From contig CALWLJ010000016.1 in the NCBI GenBank assembly GCA_944381495.1, positions 1 to 64,000 on the forward strand: 64,000 bases of DNA, given 5' to 3'. Both the position numbers and the translations under genes were made by a program. Each line of letters opens with the position of its first letter. Position 1 is the stretch's first letter. Under the pieces are notes generated by a model that worked only from the letters and a program-made list of their open reading frames with translations, did not search any database and was not told the origin of the DNA. Positions 26,206 to 35,947 of the stretch are shown here, in pieces. Source of the stretch: an uncultured Mediterraneibacter sp. GTDB taxonomy: Bacteria; Bacillota; Clostridia; Lachnospirales; Lachnospiraceae.

Positions 26206-26969
26206 TTTGTAAATAACTCCTCTGCTTTAAGTATTAATGAACAAGGCAGGATCCCGGTCAGAATCCGCACAGCCTTCATAGGTATGCCATACACAGACAC
26301 AGCTTTGCCCGCCCGGCTGTCTTTCAGAGCCTGATGGACCACCTTGGGCGCCGACGCCATAGTCAGCTTTTTCAGCGGACTGGACACTTCTCCACTGGTC
26401 TGAAAAAACTCTGTATCTACCGGTCCCGGACACACAGCGGTTACGATAATTCCTCGATCCTTCATCTCCGCTCCAAGGCTTCTTGAAAAGCTCAGGACAT
26501 AGGCTTTGGTTGCCGCATAGACCGCAAATCCAGGCTGAGGACAGAATGCAGCTGCCGATGCCAGATTTATGATGCGGCTTCCTTTTGTAAAATAGGGCAG
26601 ACACAGAAGGGTCATTCGGGTCAGAGAACGACAGTTTAAAGTGACCATTTCTGTCTGTGCTTTTCTTTCTTTTTGTACAAGATCTTCCACCCTGCCGGAT
26701 TTCCCAAATCCAGCTCCGTTTACCAACATCCTGATATCGGGTTTAAGATCAGTCAATGTTTCCTCGATCCCGCGGTACACCTTCTTTTTCGTCAGATCTC
26801 CATCAAAGATACGAAGCGGAGTACGAACCTCCTGTTTCAGCTCCTCCAACCGCTCTCTTCGCCTCGCAACTACCCAGATTTCATCCAGCCCGCGGTAGAA
26901 ATATTCCAGCTGGTGTACAAATTCTCTGCCCATTCCCGATGAGGCGCCTGTTACGATTGCAATCTTCAT
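26202..26969 (-). CDS. Short-chain dehydrogenase/reductase
   Basis: 255 residues of the classical SDR family. The nucleotide-binding TGASSGMGREF is at the N-terminus, NGAG near residue 86, the active-site Ser in NLASAAAF and Tyr-Lys in YAATKAYVLSFS, then CPGPVDTEFF. It resembles the DltE/YqjQ branch. Substrate unknown. An oxidoreductase acting on a lipid or small carbonyl compound is a fair guess. Confidence 0.9.
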   Translation of the reverse strand: MKIAIVTGASSGMGREFVHQLEYFYRGLDEIWVVARRRERLEELKQEVRTPLRIFDGDLTKKKVYRGIEETLTDLKPDIRMLVNGAGFGKSGRVEDLVQKERKAQTEMVTLNCRSLTRMTLLCLPYFTKGSRIINLASAAAFCPQPGFAVYAATKAYVLSFSRSLGAEMKDRGIIVTAVCPGPVDTEFFQTSGEVSSPLKKLTMASAPKVVHQALKDSRAGKAVSVYGIPMKAVRILTGILPCSLILKAEELFTK

Positions 26970-27048
26970 TCCGCCTTTCCTGCCCTTCTCTTCATAAAAA
27001 TAATCTGTTATCCGGGACCGGCTCCGGATCCTTCCGATGCTTCAGACT

Positions 27049-29109
27049 TCAATGCTTCTTCCGGTGTATATTCCGGATGGTCTTCTTCTTCGGCATCTTT
27101 CCTTCTCTCTTTTCTCCTTTTTCAACCCGTCTTCTTTCATCCCCAGAGAGTTTTCTCCGATCCCTCTGAGCTGAGGTCCGTGCTGCCGAAGATTTCATAG
27201 CATTCTCCGCAGCTCTCCCAGTCCCCCCGAACTTTCTGCGGGGACGGATCAGACACTTCGGACCATATCCGATAAGATCTGTCCGGCCGGCTTTCACAAG
27301 CGCCTCATGAACCAAATCATACAATTCCGGATTTCTGTACTGGATCAGAGCACGCTGCATGGCCTTTTCATGAGGACTTTTCGGCACATAAACCGGCTGC
27401 ATGTTCCTGGGATCCAGCCCGGTATAATACATACAGGTAGATAATGTGGAAGGGGTGGGATAGAAATCCTGCACCTGTTCCGGCATATATCCCAGATCTC
27501 TGCAGTATTCGGCCAGTTCAACCGCTTCCTTCAGGGTAGATCCCGGATGAGAAGACATAAGATATGGAACCAGATACTGCTTCATTCCCAGTCTGTTATT
27601 CATTTGATAAAATTGTCTCGTAAACTCCTCATAGACGCTGTGTTCCGGTTTTCCCATCAGCTTCAGCACCGGAGCGGCGACGTGTTCCGGTGCCACCTTA
27701 AGCTGTCCGCTCACATGATACTGGCACAACTCCTTCAAGAAATCTTTTTTTCGGTCAGCCAAAAGATAATCAAACCGGATACCGGAACGGATAAATACCT
27801 TCTTCACCCCGGGTACTTCACGGAGTTTCTTCAAAAGACTTACATAGTCACTGTGATCCGCATCCAGATTGGGACAGGGTGACGGAAACAGGCACTGACG
27901 GTTAGGACAAACGCCTTTCACCATCTGTTTCTGACATGACGGATGCCGGAAATCCGCTGTGGGTCCGCCTACATCATGAATATATCCCTTAAACTCTTTA
28001 TCTCGCGTGATTTCTTCTGCTTCCTTCAGGAGAGACTCATGGCTTCGGACTTGCACAATCCTGCCTTGATGAAAAGTCAGAGCGCAGAAACTGCATCCCC
28101 CGAAACACCCCCTGCTGCTGATCAAACTGAACTTTACTTCAGCTATAGCCGGAACCCCGCCCTTTTCCCTGTATGACGGATGGTATGTCCGGGTATAGGG
28201 AAGACTGTACACATCGTCCATCTCCGTCTGAGACAGCGGCTTAGAGGCCGGATTCTGGACAACATATAGATGATCGGAATAAGGTTCCGCCAGACGTTTT
28301 CCTGCAAATGGGTCTGTATTTCGATATTGAATATAAAAACTCTCCGCATATTTTTTCTTATCTGCTTTCAATTCATCAAAGGAGGGCAGAAACAAAGCAT
28401 CATATATCCGTCCTCTGTCTTTCATCTTTACGACCGTACCGTCAATATAGGTAATCTCCTCCACAGGAATTCCTGCCTCCAGCGCCTCCGCGATCTGAGC
28501 GATGGAGCGTTCTCCCATTCCATAAGAGATAATATCTGCGCCTGAATCCAGCAGGATAGAGCGTTTCAGACTGTCCGACCAGTAATCGTAGTGCGCCATC
28601 CGGCGGAGACTTGCTTCAATTCCCCCCATAATAATCGGTGTTTTCTTATATGTTTTGCGGATCAGATTCCCATATACTGCACAGGCATGATCCGGACGTT
28701 TTCCCATTTCACCGCCCGGCGTATAAGCATCTGTTTTTCTCCTCTTCCTGGAAACAGAATAATGGTTAACCATAGAGTCCATATTTCCAGCAGATACAAG
28801 GAAACCAAGACGTGGTTCGCCAAACTCGGTTATACTTTCCGGGTCCTTCCAGTCCGGCTGAGAAAGGATTGCAACCCGGTATCCAAGAGACTCAAGCACA
28901 CGGCTGATCACGGCATAACCGAAAGAAGGATGGTCCACATAGGCGTCACCGATCACATAAACAAAATCCGCCTGATCCCATCCTCGTTCTTCCATTTCTT
29001 TTCTGTTTACAGGAAGAAAACTCCGCTGTTCTTTTTCGAAGTTCTTCTCCGTTTCTTTCTGTGTCCTGTAATCAGGACGCCTGTTCATCTGCTTCATATT
29101 TTCCCGCAT
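27049..29109 (-). CDS. YgiQ family radical SAM protein
   Basis: 686 residues. The [4Fe-4S] cluster motif is SSRGCFGGCSFCALTFHQG near residue 340, with N-terminal FVYVIGDAYVDHPSFGYAVI and a C-terminal KVAPEHVAAPVLKLMGKPEH region. These mark the UPF0313/YgiQ family, a radical SAM group of unknown reaction. The last 60 residues are a basic, low-complexity tail typical of RNA binding. The exact start is uncertain: the first ATG has no clear site, and ATGs four and seven codons later are alternatives. Confidence 0.92.
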   Translation of the reverse strand: MRENMKQMNRRPDYRTQKETEKNFEKEQRSFLPVNRKEMEERGWDQADFVYVIGDAYVDHPSFGYAVISRVLESLGYRVAILSQPDWKDPESITEFGEPRLGFLVSAGNMDSMVNHYSVSRKRRKTDAYTPGGEMGKRPDHACAVYGNLIRKTYKKTPIIMGGIEASLRRMAHYDYWSDSLKRSILLDSGADIISYGMGERSIAQIAEALEAGIPVEEITYIDGTVVKMKDRGRIYDALFLPSFDELKADKKKYAESFYIQYRNTDPFAGKRLAEPYSDHLYVVQNPASKPLSQTEMDDVYSLPYTRTYHPSYREKGGVPAIAEVKFSLISSRGCFGGCSFCALTFHQGRIVQVRSHESLLKEAEEITRDKEFKGYIHDVGGPTADFRHPSCQKQMVKGVCPNRQCLFPSPCPNLDADHSDYVSLLKKLREVPGVKKVFIRSGIRFDYLLADRKKDFLKELCQYHVSGQLKVAPEHVAAPVLKLMGKPEHSVYEEFTRQFYQMNNRLGMKQYLVPYLMSSHPGSTLKEAVELAEYCRDLGYMPEQVQDFYPTPSTLSTCMYYTGLDPRNMQPVYVPKSPHEKAMQRALIQYRNPELYDLVHEALVKAGRTDLIGYGPKCLIRPRRKFGGTGRAAENAMKSSAARTSAQRDRRKLSGDERRRVEKGEKREGKMPKKKTIRNIHRKKH

Positions 29110-29771
29110 CTTTCATAAGTATTGTCCCGTATTTCATAGAAATCATGAATAAAATAGTCTGCCAGTCTTTTCTTTTCCGCCTCGAGAGGACGTGAAAAAT
29201 CGTCATCAACGGCGCATACCTGCATCCCCGCATTTTTCCCGGCAAGAATCCCGTTGGGTACATCTTCAAAGACCAGGCATTTTTCCGGATCCACACGAAG
29301 GTCCTCCGCCACCTTTAGATATACGTCTGGAGCCGGTTTGCCGGCAGACACTTCACAGGAAGTACGGACAGAAGAAAAAAACTCTGTCATTCCTCTTGCA
29401 TCCAGCGCCGCCTGGGCGATCTGCCGGTCATTGCTGGTGGCAATTCCAAGCAGAATCCCTCGGGAACGCATGGCGTTCAAAAAATCCATAGCCCCTCTTT
29501 TTGGAAAAACTCTGGTAGCATAAAGTTCCAGCGTCATTTCCTGCCAGTCTTTCTTCACCTGATCCACAGTTCGGTGCATAGCCGGAAAAGTGTCCACAAA
29601 ATACTGTGCCGTCTCCGTATAGCTCATACCTTCAATAGCTTTATGAAAATCTTCAGGAGGGGTCAGTCCGTACCGTTCCATATAGATCCGATCTACTTCC
29701 GGCCAGATCCACATAGAATCCACCAGCGATCCGTCCATATCAAAGATTACCGCTTCCTTGTCTTTCAACAT
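29094..29771 (-). CDS. HAD-family phosphatase, beta-phosphoglucomutase-like
   Basis: 225 residues. The catalytic DMDGSLVDS is at residues 11-19, followed by a helical cap, GIATSNDRQIAQAAL as motif 2, the lysine in AGKPAPDVYLKVAE and VFEDVPNGILAGKNAGM as motif 4. It is a subfamily IA phosphatase that acts on small phosphate esters. Its start overlaps the end of the pseudouridine synthase gene by seven bases, and its stop overlaps the YgiQ gene. Confidence 0.9.
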   Translation of the reverse strand: MLKDKEAVIFDMDGSLVDSMWIWPEVDRIYMERYGLTPPEDFHKAIEGMSYTETAQYFVDTFPAMHRTVDQVKKDWQEMTLELYATRVFPKRGAMDFLNAMRSRGILLGIATSNDRQIAQAALDARGMTEFFSSVRTSCEVSAGKPAPDVYLKVAEDLRVDPEKCLVFEDVPNGILAGKNAGMQVCAVDDDFSRPLEAEKKRLADYFIHDFYEIRDNTYERCGKI

Positions 29772-30472
29772 AAACTGTCCACCTCTTCTTTCGTCAGTTT
29801 CCTGTACTCTCCCGGCATCAGCTCCTGATCCAGTACAAGAGGCCCCATCTGAAGCCGCTTTAGATATATAACTTCCTTACCCACCGCGTGAAACATGCGT
29901 TTCACCTGATGAAATCTTCCCTCCCGTATCGTCAGACAGATCCTGGAGATATCACCGCTTTCCAGGATTTGAAGCTCTGCAGGCATAGTCAATCTGTCAT
30001 CCCCGATATCCACGCCTTCCGCAAAAATAAGGACGTCCTTTTCTGTCACTTTCCCCTGTACATCTGCATAATATACTTTGTCCACATGTTTTCGCGGAGA
30101 AAGAAGCCGGTGGGCCATTTCTCCATCATTTGTGATCAAAAGCAGCCCTTCTGTATCTTTGTCCAGTCTGCCTACCGGGAAAAGTCCTTTCCGCCGCTGA
30201 TCCTTCAGCAGGTCCATAACGGTCATATCCATCCGATCCTCAGTAGCGGTTACCGTCCCGGCAGGTTTGTTCAGCATATAATATTCGTATTTTTCATAAG
30301 TAACAGTCCTGCCATTATATGTGACCTGATCCTTTTCCGTATCAATCTTCTCCTCCGGACGTTTCACTGTCACTCCATTGACCGCGGCCAGACCGCCGGC
30401 AATATCCTTTTTCACCTGACTTCTTGTGCCGCAGCCAAGATCAGCCAAATATCTGTCCAGTCGCATTCTCAT
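29765..30472 (-). CDS. RsuA-family 16S rRNA pseudouridine synthase
   Basis: 235 residues from an ATG that overlaps the stop of the methyltransferase gene (ATGA), with GGTGG eight bases upstream. An S4 domain (MRLDRYLADLGCGTRSQVKK) is followed by the catalytic domain with GRLDKDTEGLLLITNDG and the EGRFHQVKRMFHAVGKEV motif. It makes pseudouridine in small-subunit rRNA. Coupling to an rRNA methyltransferase gene fits a ribosome-maturation unit. Confidence 0.92.
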   Translation of the reverse strand: MRMRLDRYLADLGCGTRSQVKKDIAGGLAAVNGVTVKRPEEKIDTEKDQVTYNGRTVTYEKYEYYMLNKPAGTVTATEDRMDMTVMDLLKDQRRKGLFPVGRLDKDTEGLLLITNDGEMAHRLLSPRKHVDKVYYADVQGKVTEKDVLIFAEGVDIGDDRLTMPAELQILESGDISRICLTIREGRFHQVKRMFHAVGKEVIYLKRLQMGPLVLDQELMPGEYRKLTKEEVDSLC

Positions 30473-31860
30473 GATGACTGCCACCGCCATCCTGGAAGAT
30501 ATTTATTTTTCAACATCTGGTTCACCAGCTTTCCAAAACCAAGGGGATAGCCGTCTACACATACCAGATACCATCCCTTCTCACGAGAAGATACCAGGTC
30601 TTCTACATCCAGTGTCTCTCCCTTTAAATACTTGATTACGCGCTCATCTGAAACAGAAAGATCCAGAATATGGCTGTATTCCTCTTTCTTCAGGTTCATA
30701 GCCAGAGCCTGGCTGGGCTCAAACCGATTTTTCTTCAGCTCCCCCATGAGCAGTCCGGTCCGAAGAAAGCGGATTCCTTTCAATGAAGGAAGTCCCTCAG
30801 GCATATAATATACCTTATCACCGCGAATATCCATCCGGGAGGAATCCATCTCTCTGTCAATATCCTGCAGGAACTTTTCCAGTTCTTCCGGAAGCTTTTT
30901 CCTCCTGCCGGAAGAGACCGGACGTCTGGGATGACTATTCCCGTCCCCCTTCTGCAGCAGCGCGAGAAAATGTCCCTCTCCCTGCATTCTGTGAGGGAAA
31001 ATACGCACGGTTTTTCTTAGTTCTCCGTTCCCTGTTTCTGTTGCCTCAGGAATGCCAGAAGCGAATCCCTCATACCCATCCATTTCACAAACACGGAACT
31101 GCGGATATTGCGCCAGAAGATACTCTATCGTCTGCTCGTTTTCCTCGGGCGAGAACGTGCAGGTTGAATAGAGCATCATCCCGCCGGGGCGCAGCATCTG
31201 CGCCGCCTGTGTAATAATACTCTTCTGGATCTTTGCAAAATACTCCGGACCATGTTCTTCCCAGGCACGTACCATTTTTCTGTCCTTGCGGAACATTCCT
31301 TCTCCGGAGCAAGGCGCGTCGATTAAAATTTTGTCAAAATATTCGCTGAAATATGAAACCAGCTTTCCAGGCTCTTCACTGAGTACCAGTACATTTCCTA
31401 TTCCGAACAATTCCAGGTTTTTCAGGAGTCCTTTCGCTCTGGAGCTGCTCAGATCATTTGCGGCAAGCAGACCGGATCCGTTCAGTCTGGCTCCAAGCTC
31501 TGTAGCTTTACCGCCGGGAGCTGCGCATACATCCAGCACACGGTCTCCCGGCTCCACAGGGAGACGGTCAGCAGGTGTCATAGCGCTTGGCTCCTGCAGA
31601 TAATATAGTCCGGCAAAATAATATGGATGCTTTGCCGGCTGGCAGGCATCCCCGTCGTAATAAAAACCATTGTGTATCCAAGGGACCGGTTTCAGAGGCC
31701 AGGGTGCAATCTTAAGGAAGTCCTCTACAGATATTTTTGCTGTATTCACCCTCAGCCCATAATATCTGGGTTTATCAAAACAATCAATATAGCTGTCATA
31801 TTCCTCGCCCAGCAGGTTCCTCATCTTTGCCACAAAGGCATCAGGCAGATTCTGGTTCAT
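30469..31860 (-). CDS. RsmF/RsmB-type rRNA m5C methyltransferase
   Basis: 463 residues of the NOL1/NOP2/Sun family. SAM-binding VCAAPGGKATELGA lies near residue 112, the catalytic cysteines in DAPCSGEGMFRKD and STCTFSPEENE, and a C-terminal PUA-like RNA-binding part follows. It methylates cytosine-5 in rRNA. The leader contains two strong hairpins. It heads the unit with the RsuA-type synthase, HAD and YgiQ genes. Confidence 0.92.
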   Translation of the reverse strand: MNQNLPDAFVAKMRNLLGEEYDSYIDCFDKPRYYGLRVNTAKISVEDFLKIAPWPLKPVPWIHNGFYYDGDACQPAKHPYYFAGLYYLQEPSAMTPADRLPVEPGDRVLDVCAAPGGKATELGARLNGSGLLAANDLSSSRAKGLLKNLELFGIGNVLVLSEEPGKLVSYFSEYFDKILIDAPCSGEGMFRKDRKMVRAWEEHGPEYFAKIQKSIITQAAQMLRPGGMMLYSTCTFSPEENEQTIEYLLAQYPQFRVCEMDGYEGFASGIPEATETGNGELRKTVRIFPHRMQGEGHFLALLQKGDGNSHPRRPVSSGRRKKLPEELEKFLQDIDREMDSSRMDIRGDKVYYMPEGLPSLKGIRFLRTGLLMGELKKNRFEPSQALAMNLKKEEYSHILDLSVSDERVIKYLKGETLDVEDLVSSREKGWYLVCVDGYPLGFGKLVNQMLKNKYLPGWRWQSS

Positions 31861-31980
31861 CTTTATCTCCGTTCCGCCGCCGGAAAAGGCGGCCAGTAAA
31901 TCTTAATTTTCTCAAAATACGCGCCGGAAGACCCGGCAGACCGACAATCGGTCTGGGTTGCGCTTAGCGCAATCATTATA
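31861..31980 (-). promoter_or_regulatory. Structured leader before the rRNA methyltransferase gene
   Basis: A TATAAT (31975-31980) without a convincing -35 is followed within about 10 bases by two perfect hairpins: TTGCGC/GCGCAA with a 3-base loop and CAGACCGA/TCGGTCTG with a 3-base loop. A third, CCGG-type hairpin follows. Together they fill about 60 bases of the leader. They may stabilise the mRNA or bind a protein; no known riboswitch is recognised. Confidence 0.4.
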
Positions 31981-32042
31981 CCATGATTCCACGGCTCATG
32001 AAAGCCTTTTGACAAGTTTCGTCTGAAAGGCGTTATATCGTT

Positions 32043-32867
32043 TTATTTATAACGAACCACTTTGTCTTCCACATATCGGAGCGCCGGATATGGATTCACA
32101 CTGACTTCCTCTTTTCCAGTATCCACATAAATCCCCAAATGCAGATGAACCGGAAAGTTCCCGGTCGTGCCTTCTATTTTGCTGTACCCCGTATCCCCCA
32201 TATATCCGAGTAGATCTCCCGCATTCACCCGATCTCCTTCTTCAAGGTCGGCATAGGAATCAAGATGCGCATAATAGAAATATCCTCCATGAGGAGCCCG
32301 AATCCCAAGCCGGTAGCCCCCCAGTTCCAGCCAGCCTTTGCTCTCCACAACTCCATCTGTCATGCTGACCACCGGAAGAACCCCCCTTTCATTTACTGAA
32401 GGCATAATATCTGTCCCCTCATGTCCACGGTCTCCGCCATAACTTCTTCCGTACATCCAGGAGTCTTCAAACGAAACCGAAGGTCCGGTGCCGTCCGTAC
32501 TTTCTGCGACAGGAAAATAATTCAGATCGTCCCAGACAGCGCTGCATGCAGAGATATAGGAGCTCCATCCGGGACGGAGTTCCCAGCGAGCTCTGCATGC
32601 AGACATTTCTGTTATATTGCTTCGGACTTTTTCCTGCCCAAAATCAGTTTCAAGCCAGTAAATACCTAACAACTCCCCCGGCGTGCTTATTTCTTTTATC
32701 TCATCAATCCGACTGTCCGTCAGAGGCTGGCTGCGGAATTCCGGAGAACTCACAGTCCGGTCATCAAGTCGTTCTGTTTCACTCAAATATCGAAGTCTGG
32801 GAATCCACAGCGCAGGAAATAAAATCAGAAGAAAAAGGATCAACCCGCAATATCGTGCCTGTCTCAA
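32043..32867 (-). CDS. Membrane-anchored M23 peptidase
   Basis: 274 residues with an uncleaved signal anchor at 5-25 (YCGLILFLLILFPALWIP). The M23 metallopeptidase domain covers about 130-260 and shows the zinc ligands His and Asp in RGHEGTDIMP and HLHLG in FPVHLHLGIYV, with YYAHLDSY between. It should cut peptide bridges in peptidoglycan or act as a scaffold. It is divergent from ylbJ, so it could be linked to sporulation, but vegetative wall remodelling is equally possible. Confidence 0.9.
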   Translation of the reverse strand: MRQARYCGLILFLLILFPALWIPRLRYLSETERLDDRTVSSPEFRSQPLTDSRIDEIKEISTPGELLGIYWLETDFGQEKVRSNITEMSACRARWELRPGWSSYISACSAVWDDLNYFPVAESTDGTGPSVSFEDSWMYGRSYGGDRGHEGTDIMPSVNERGVLPVVSMTDGVVESKGWLELGGYRLGIRAPHGGYFYYAHLDSYADLEEGDRVNAGDLLGYMGDTGYSKIEGTTGNFPVHLHLGIYVDTGKEEVSVNPYPALRYVEDKVVRYK

Positions 32868-33042
32868 GGAAATCTCCTTTTTCTTTTACTATATGAGTCT
32901 GATTTCAAAAGAATTCTGGCAAACTTTCATCCTTTAAACAGCAGAGGGCTTTTCTGAACGTTCTGATAAAATCTGTCAGAATAACCCGTTTTGCCGTATC
33001 ATATATTTATAATAATCACAATGGTCTGGAGCCTTTCTTTGT

Positions 33043-33975
33043 ATGAAGCACTTTCCTTACGGTATTCTTATAACAACACTTTTTATTTTGATGCTGATCA
33101 TGCCCAAGGCTGTTTTCAACGGTGCTGCAGAAGGGCTTCTTTTATGGTATCAGGTGGTCTTTCCAACTCTATTTCCCTTCATGCTGATTACCGGACTTCT
33201 CATGGCCACCGGCGGCCTTAACCTGATTTCCCGTATCTTCTCCGGTCTCTTCCGAAGAATTTTCCGAGTATCAGATAATGGTACTTTCGCTGTTCTGGCT
33301 GGGTTTCTCTGTGGATATCCCATGGGAGCAAAAGTTACAGCGGACCTGATGCGAAGCGGACGGATCAGCTTCCAGGAAGGTTGTTATCTTCTATCTTTCT
33401 GTAACAACACAAGTCCTGTCTTTATTTTGAATTTTATTGTATGGAAAACATTCGGCAGAGAGGATATGGCTTTCCCCACGCTGGTCATCCTTATCCTTTC
33501 ACCCATGACGCTCAGCTTTCTTTTCCGAAAATTTTATCTGAAAGGACAAAACTTCTTTCCGTGTCCAGATACTGGGAAGAAATCATACTCACGGCTCGAC
33601 TTCTCTACTTTGGACACTTGTATGATGAACAGCTTTGAATCCATTGTTAAAGTAGGAGGATATATTATTCTTTTTTCTGTACTCATCACTCTTCTGGATG
33701 AGCTGCCTGGGAACCATCCGCTTATTCTTGCAGTTTCTCCTCTTCTAGAGGTTACAAACGGGATCATAATGCTGAACACTTCAATAGATAACTTTTCCCT
33801 ATGCTATCCTGCCGTCCTGGCTTTGACATCATTCGGAGGGCTCTGTTCTGTGGCTCAAACTCAGTGTATGCTCCAGGGTACAGGGATAAAAATGCTCCCC
33901 TATATAGCAGAAAAACTGGCTGCCGCAGGGGCAGCCAGTCTGATGGCAGCAGTCTATCTGTATATAACAGGATAG
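33043..33975 (+). CDS. ylbJ: Sporulation integral membrane protein YlbJ
   Basis: 310 residues with about eight membrane helices. Two Gate/nucleoside-recognition segments are visible (VFPTLFPFMLITGLLMATGG and the CGYPMGAKVTADLMRSGRIS loop). YlbJ is needed for spore cortex formation in Bacillus subtilis. The gene is alone on the plus strand and converges on the coiled-coil protein gene, with 13 bases between their ends. A GGAG site lies 11 bases before the ATG, slightly far. Confidence 0.9.
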   Translation: MKHFPYGILITTLFILMLIMPKAVFNGAAEGLLLWYQVVFPTLFPFMLITGLLMATGGLNLISRIFSGLFRRIFRVSDNGTFAVLAGFLCGYPMGAKVTADLMRSGRISFQEGCYLLSFCNNTSPVFILNFIVWKTFGREDMAFPTLVILILSPMTLSFLFRKFYLKGQNFFPCPDTGKKSYSRLDFSTLDTCMMNSFESIVKVGGYIILFSVLITLLDELPGNHPLILAVSPLLEVTNGIIMLNTSIDNFSLCYPAVLALTSFGGLCSVAQTQCMLQGTGIKMLPYIAEKLAAAGAASLMAAVYLYITG

Positions 33976-33988
33976 ATTATGTCATTTT

Positions 33989-34567
33989 CTAATTTGATTC
34001 ATCTGTCTGTGTATAATCATCGTCTTCTGGTATCACAAGTTCTGAACGATTGGAACGAACTGTATCATAACACTCCTGAAGAGAATTGATCAATCCGTCA
34101 TATTTGGTTGTATAACTGTCAAGTGTGTGGCCGATGATGCTTTCCGCATTTGCCAGGAGGTCGTCCGTGTACTGGATTGCCCCGATCCTGATCGTGTTGG
34201 CATCTGCGGTAGCATTGTCAATAATCTCCTGCGCCTGTGCAGTTGCCTGAGTTACGATCTCGTTTGCCTGTGCATATGCCTGCTGCATGATCTCATGCTC
34301 ACTTACCAGCTCTGTAGTCTGCACCTGTGCTTCTTCGATCATTGCATCAGCCTTCGCCTTTGCATCCGCAAGTATAGCGTCACGGTTGGCAATAATCTTC
34401 TGGTAACGCTTAATCTCATCAGGTGTCTTCATCCTAAGTTCTCTCAGCAGTTCATCCAGATGCTCTTTATTAACAATAATCTTCGTAGTAGACAACGGCT
34501 GGAATTTACAATCCCGGTCAATGTACTCCTCGATCTCTTCAATGATCTGTTCAATGCGGCTGCTCAT
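33989..34567 (-). CDS. Coiled-coil protein, V-ATPase subunit H-like
   Basis: 192 residues, mostly a single long Ala-, Glu- and Gln-rich helix ([40 protein letters not shown]), typical of a stalk-like coiled coil. No membrane segment. Databases usually label such genes vacuolar-type ATPase subunit, which is only a coiled-coil similarity. It starts inside the end of coaD (17-base overlap). A cytoplasmic scaffold or DivIVA-like role is possible but not shown. Confidence 0.8.
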   Translation of the reverse strand: MSSRIEQIIEEIEEYIDRDCKFQPLSTTKIIVNKEHLDELLRELRMKTPDEIKRYQKIIANRDAILADAKAKADAMIEEAQVQTTELVSEHEIMQQAYAQANEIVTQATAQAQEIIDNATADANTIRIGAIQYTDDLLANAESIIGHTLDSYTTKYDGLINSLQECYDTVRSNRSELVIPEDDDYTQTDESN

Positions 34568-35060
34568 TGTTACACTCTCCTTTTGTACTCATCTTTTTCT
34601 TTAGTTCCACAGCCACCGCCTCCGGCACAAACTGTGATACATCTCCCCCAAAGGCTGCGATCTCTCTTACTGTAGTGGAACTCAAATATGAATATTCTAT
34701 GCTTGTAGTCAAAAACATGGTCTCCACGCTGGGAGCCAGCTTATTATTAGTCTGTGACATCTGCAGCTCATATTCAAAATCCGTGATCGCCCTCAGCCCT
34801 CTGATGACCACATCAGCTTCCATTCGCGTCGCGAAATCGACCAGAAGCCCCGCGAAAGGTACGATCCGTACATTCTGCAGATCTTTTGTCACTTCCTTTA
34901 ACATTTTAACACGTTCTTCTACAGAAAACAACGGCATTTTGGCTTTATTATTCAATACTCCGACGATTAATTCATCCACGATATTACAGGAACGGCGGAT
35001 GATATCCAGATGTCCGTATGTAACCGGGTCAAAGCTTCCCGGATAGACTGCCCTTAACAT
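34551..35060 (-). CDS. coaD: Phosphopantetheine adenylyltransferase
   Basis: 169 residues, full length. The nucleotidyltransferase motif is [14 protein letters not shown] at the N-terminus, and [20 protein letters not shown] and [13 protein letters not shown] follow. It makes dephospho-CoA from phosphopantetheine and ATP. Its start overlaps the end of rsmD by seven bases, the standard arrangement in Firmicutes. Confidence 0.97.
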   Translation of the reverse strand: MLRAVYPGSFDPVTYGHLDIIRRSCNIVDELIVGVLNNKAKMPLFSVEERVKMLKEVTKDLQNVRIVPFAGLLVDFATRMEADVVIRGLRAITDFEYELQMSQTNNKLAPSVETMFLTTSIEYSYLSSTTVREIAAFGGDVSQFVPEAVAVELKKKMSTKGECNNEQPH

Positions 35061-35623
35061 ATTACTTCCTTCCCTGCCTTCTCCAGGAAGACATGTTTAT
35101 TTGTTTTATATACCTTTTCCCTGATCACAGAAAAACCAAGATCATCTGCATAGGAAAAATCAGTTTCCTTCGAAGCCTCAACAATGATAACCGTATTCTC
35201 GTAAACAAGTCCGGAATCAGACAGATACTCCAGAACTCTTTTCTCCAGCTGTCTGTCATATGGGGGATCCATAAAAATAAAATCAAAAACTTTCTCCCCT
35301 TCCAGACGACAAAGTGCATCCAACACATCATTCGTCATTGTTGTAGCCTTCTGATCAAGTTTCGTAAATTTCAGGTTTTCTTTGATACACGCCATTGCTT
35401 TCGGATTCTTCTCCACAAAAACAGCTTCTTTTGCGCCCCTGCTGAGCGCCTCGATACCGATCCCGCCGCTGCCGCTGAACAGATCAAGGAACACACAGTC
35501 ATAAAGATACGGAGAGATCATATTAAAAAGTGTTTCTTTAATTCGGTCAGTTGTAGGTCTCGTTTCCAGTCCGTCAAGAGTCTTCAGTTTCAGTCTTTTT
35601 GCACTTCCGGCAATCACCCGCAT
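35054..35623 (-). CDS. rsmD: 16S rRNA G966 N2-methyltransferase
   Basis: 189 residues from [13 protein letters not shown], which has GGGGG seven bases upstream; a start 17 codons earlier lies inside the promoter and is rejected. Motifs are [36 protein letters not shown] and [13 protein letters not shown] with the catalytic DPPY. It methylates guanine 966 of 16S rRNA. Its promoter is built into the terminator of the spore protein gene. Confidence 0.95.
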   Translation of the reverse strand: MRVIAGSAKRLKLKTLDGLETRPTTDRIKETLFNMISPYLYDCVFLDLFSGSGGIGIEALSRGAKEAVFVEKNPKAMACIKENLKFTKLDQKATTMTNDVLDALCRLEGEKVFDFIFMDPPYDRQLEKRVLEYLSDSGLVYENTVIIVEASKETDFSYADDLGFSVIREKVYKTNKHVFLEKAGKEVIC

Positions 35624-35654
35624 ATTCTGTCCCCCTTTTCTGTAACTATGCTGA

Positions 35655-35683
35655 ATTTTAGCAGAAAAAAGCACTCAGGTCAA
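35655..35683 (-). promoter_or_regulatory. rsmD promoter
   Basis: TTGACC (35678-35683) and TAAAAT (35655-35660) with a 17-base spacer. The -35 box sits in the loop of the SASP terminator and the spacer covers its 3' arm and T tract. Confidence 0.7.
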
Positions 35684-35695
35684 TCCCGAGTGCTT
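35664..35695 (-). terminator. SASP gene terminator
   Basis: AGCACTC and GAGTGCT (one-base shifted in the inner part) pair around GGGATTGACCT-type loop sequence and run into TTTTTTC on the minus strand, about 45 bases after the spore protein stop. Confidence 0.8.
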
Positions 35696-35740
35696 TTCTC
35701 CCAGACTTCAGCACTTTTTACTGTATCTTGCTGAACAGTG

Positions 35741-35947
35741 TTATTTGCCTGCCATCTGCTTTTCCTGCTGTTCGATCATCTTCTTGACCATATATCCGCC
35801 TACAGAACCGTTCTGTTTGGAAGTAAGGTCTCCGTTGTACCCGTCAGTTAACGGTACTCCCAGCTCGTTCGCTACCTCATACTTGAATTTGTCCAGGGCG
35901 CCCTTTGCTTCAGGGACTGCCGCTCTGTTGGATGAACGACTTGCCAT
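35741..35947 (-). CDS. Alpha/beta-type small acid-soluble spore protein
   Basis: 68 residues with the SASP signature: a KFKYEVANELGVPL segment and the DGYNGDLTSKQNGSVGGYMV region that contacts DNA. These proteins coat spore DNA and are degraded at germination. AAGGAGG lies before the ATG. Direct evidence that the organism forms spores. A hairpin-like repeat (GTAACG/CGTTAC) lies in the upstream leader. No clear sigma-G promoter could be fixed. Confidence 0.95.
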   Translation of the reverse strand: MASRSSNRAAVPEAKGALDKFKYEVANELGVPLTDGYNGDLTSKQNGSVGGYMVKKMIEQQEKQMAGK

